The notes beneath the pieces are model-generated. The model was not told where the DNA came from. It did not search any database and worked only from the letters and a program-made list of their open reading frames with translations. Source: Zhengitettix transpicula (lineage: Eukaryota > Arthropoda > Insecta > Orthoptera > Tetrigidae). From it: 64,000 nt of DNA. Both the position numbers and the translations under genes were made by a program. Of the stretch, positions 62,801 to 64,000 are shown in pieces (positions within the stretch are counted from its first letter, which is position 1; every line of letters starts with the position of its first letter). The stretch spans positions 241,461,101-241,525,100 of the forward strand of contig CM073590.1 of NCBI GenBank assembly GCA_037074705.1, given 5' to 3'.

Positions 62801-64000
62801 ACCTTAGCGTTGAGAAACTCAAAATGTCGGATATTTGGCTGGCCATTTCACCATAAATTGCAAAAAAATAATTAATATTCAATCATTTACAAGTAAACAA
62901 GTTACTCTAACCTTGAAATGACTTTGGCAGGACTTTTAAAAACACAAAAAGATTTGATAAATGCAAAACGAATATCGACATGCGGAGAAACGACATTACT
63001 TTCTGGTAGACCTAATATTTTTCCAGTCAAAAACTTAAGTTGAGAGAGGACTAAACGGGTGTATGTGAGTTTATATTTATTTCCAAGAGATTAGATGATT
63101 AGGTCAATGTTGAAGTAATTAAATTAGAAAAATTATATTCTAAAAAAAATGAGTGTTTAATTTTTATTGTGCCAAGAGAGGAGATATTGCTCCAGTTTCC
63201 CTTTATTGTTCTTACGGCTAAAAAGGGGCATAATTTGTTCCGACATATTTATAACTACGTAGACCGTCAGAGTGAGATAAATACCCTTGTTGCTCTTATT
63301 TAAATATTAATTTACTATATCTTCAGCCCATGACAGTCGGTGACAACTAATCACACCTGTTTCTTCAATAATCAAGAAGAATGAGGCTTGCGTTATATTT
63401 ACTCCGCGCAGTTAGGCAATCCACGTTACAGCTGTGATTGTGTTGTCGTATCGCGCGATTTATCAGGCGCTCCGGTCATTAGTCATGGTCTTATGCTAGT
63501 GCAGGGATAATTAGTTGCTTTATATGAAAAACAACGGCCTTCATTTGATGTTTTCGTGTATTTTATGTTTAAAGCAACGGTAATAATGTAACTTTAAATA
63601 GGATTATATATATTTAAACTTATTTCGTCTCGCTTGGGTGGGCTATGAAAATTAATTTTAAACCGTTCCATAAACTGTAATGAGATTCGTATTGGGACCG
63701 ATTCGGCGAATAACCAAAAACGAAAAATTATCTTCTCTATTATTTCTCACTCTTAATTTCTTTAAAGTAGAGCATTACAGTAGTAGAGAAATACTCGAGT
63801 AATTGATATTTCTGTAGCGTCCATTCCACAATCATATCTCTGGTCATTTACGCCAAGGGTAAATCACCATGTCTCGTCAGCAGCTTGGTCATTTTTTTTT
63901 AAATTAGTTATTTTATATAGTTTTGAAATAATGTTACCTTAGCGTACATCTTGGTAGAAACGTTGCTTACGCCTGTTCCTTTTCCGACCTCGTGTCCATT
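62801..64000. other. AT-rich intergenic DNA, no gene seen
   Basis: No repeat family, RNA gene or exon recognised to the window end. Confidence 0.55.

Overview
This is a stretch of large, repeat-choked animal nuclear DNA with no convincing host protein-coding gene. Long AT-rich spacers, dinucleotide microsatellites, tRNA-Leu(CAA) pieces with an intron, Helitrons, Penelope-like elements (PLEs), LINEs, a mariner and a multicopy poly(A) retroposon together suggest an arthropod, most likely an insect. A polyneopteran such as a stick insect is a guess I cannot confirm. No rRNA, CRISPR or bacterial operon structure is visible. Nearly every open frame in the window is short and falls in repeats or simple sequence.

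The dominant component is a GC-rich, about 560-bp retroposon that I call R560, with about 25 copies or fragments on both strands between 613 and 57116. Sense copies start with hairpins built on CTCTCGCAGGC and end ...GCCTGTTGCCCTAAAAAA. Several have exact 13-15 bp target-site duplications next to the poly(A), so the family moves by target-primed reverse transcription. It has no recognisable pol III boxes and no credible coding frame. A second 3' type ends ...TGTACATAGCCTGGCTACAC without poly(A). Some copies are nested (36229-37367), head-to-head (613-1018, 23711-24316) or chained through one shared target-site duplication (42782-43969).

The second component is Helitron-like DNA in two groups. 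HelA (about 590-790 bp) starts TCTATATAATAAAAAA, and HelB carries internal tandem modules of about 280 bp. Both end ...GGGCACCCAGCTAG before a T. The best copies are 30371-30919, 57811-58401 and 59604-61364. R560 copies are often found inside or against them.

The third component is PLE material: GIY-YIG endonuclease remnants (18.7, 20.1 and 40.4-41.0 kb) and many short motifs shaped like hammerhead ribozymes. These include a five-unit, 98-99 bp tandem array (7.45-8.17 kb), a neat fold-back (27.95-28.22 kb) and a three-unit array (49.2-50.5 kb). Minor components are degraded LINE reverse transcriptases (4.8-9.7 kb, partly copied by a local duplication, and 20.9-22.0 kb), a mariner (62 kb), another DDE transposase tail in tandem (38.4-39.0 kb), a hAT-like MITE (12.4 kb) and a three-unit satellite split by an R560 copy (56.1-57.4 kb).

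Layout: 0-5 kb microsatellites, an R560 fold-back and the permuted tRNA-Leu; 5-10 kb LINEs, a duplication and the hammerhead-like array; 10-27 kb R560, PLE and Helitron pieces in unique AT-rich DNA; 27-38 kb dense nesting of R560 and Helitrons; 38-51 kb transposase, PLE, R560 and Helitron mosaics; 51-64 kb Helitrons, a satellite and a mariner. The most interesting signals are the hammerhead-like tandem monomers, the structured R560 family and the circularly permuted tRNA-Leu. All coordinates of degraded repeats are approximate by roughly 5-20 bp.
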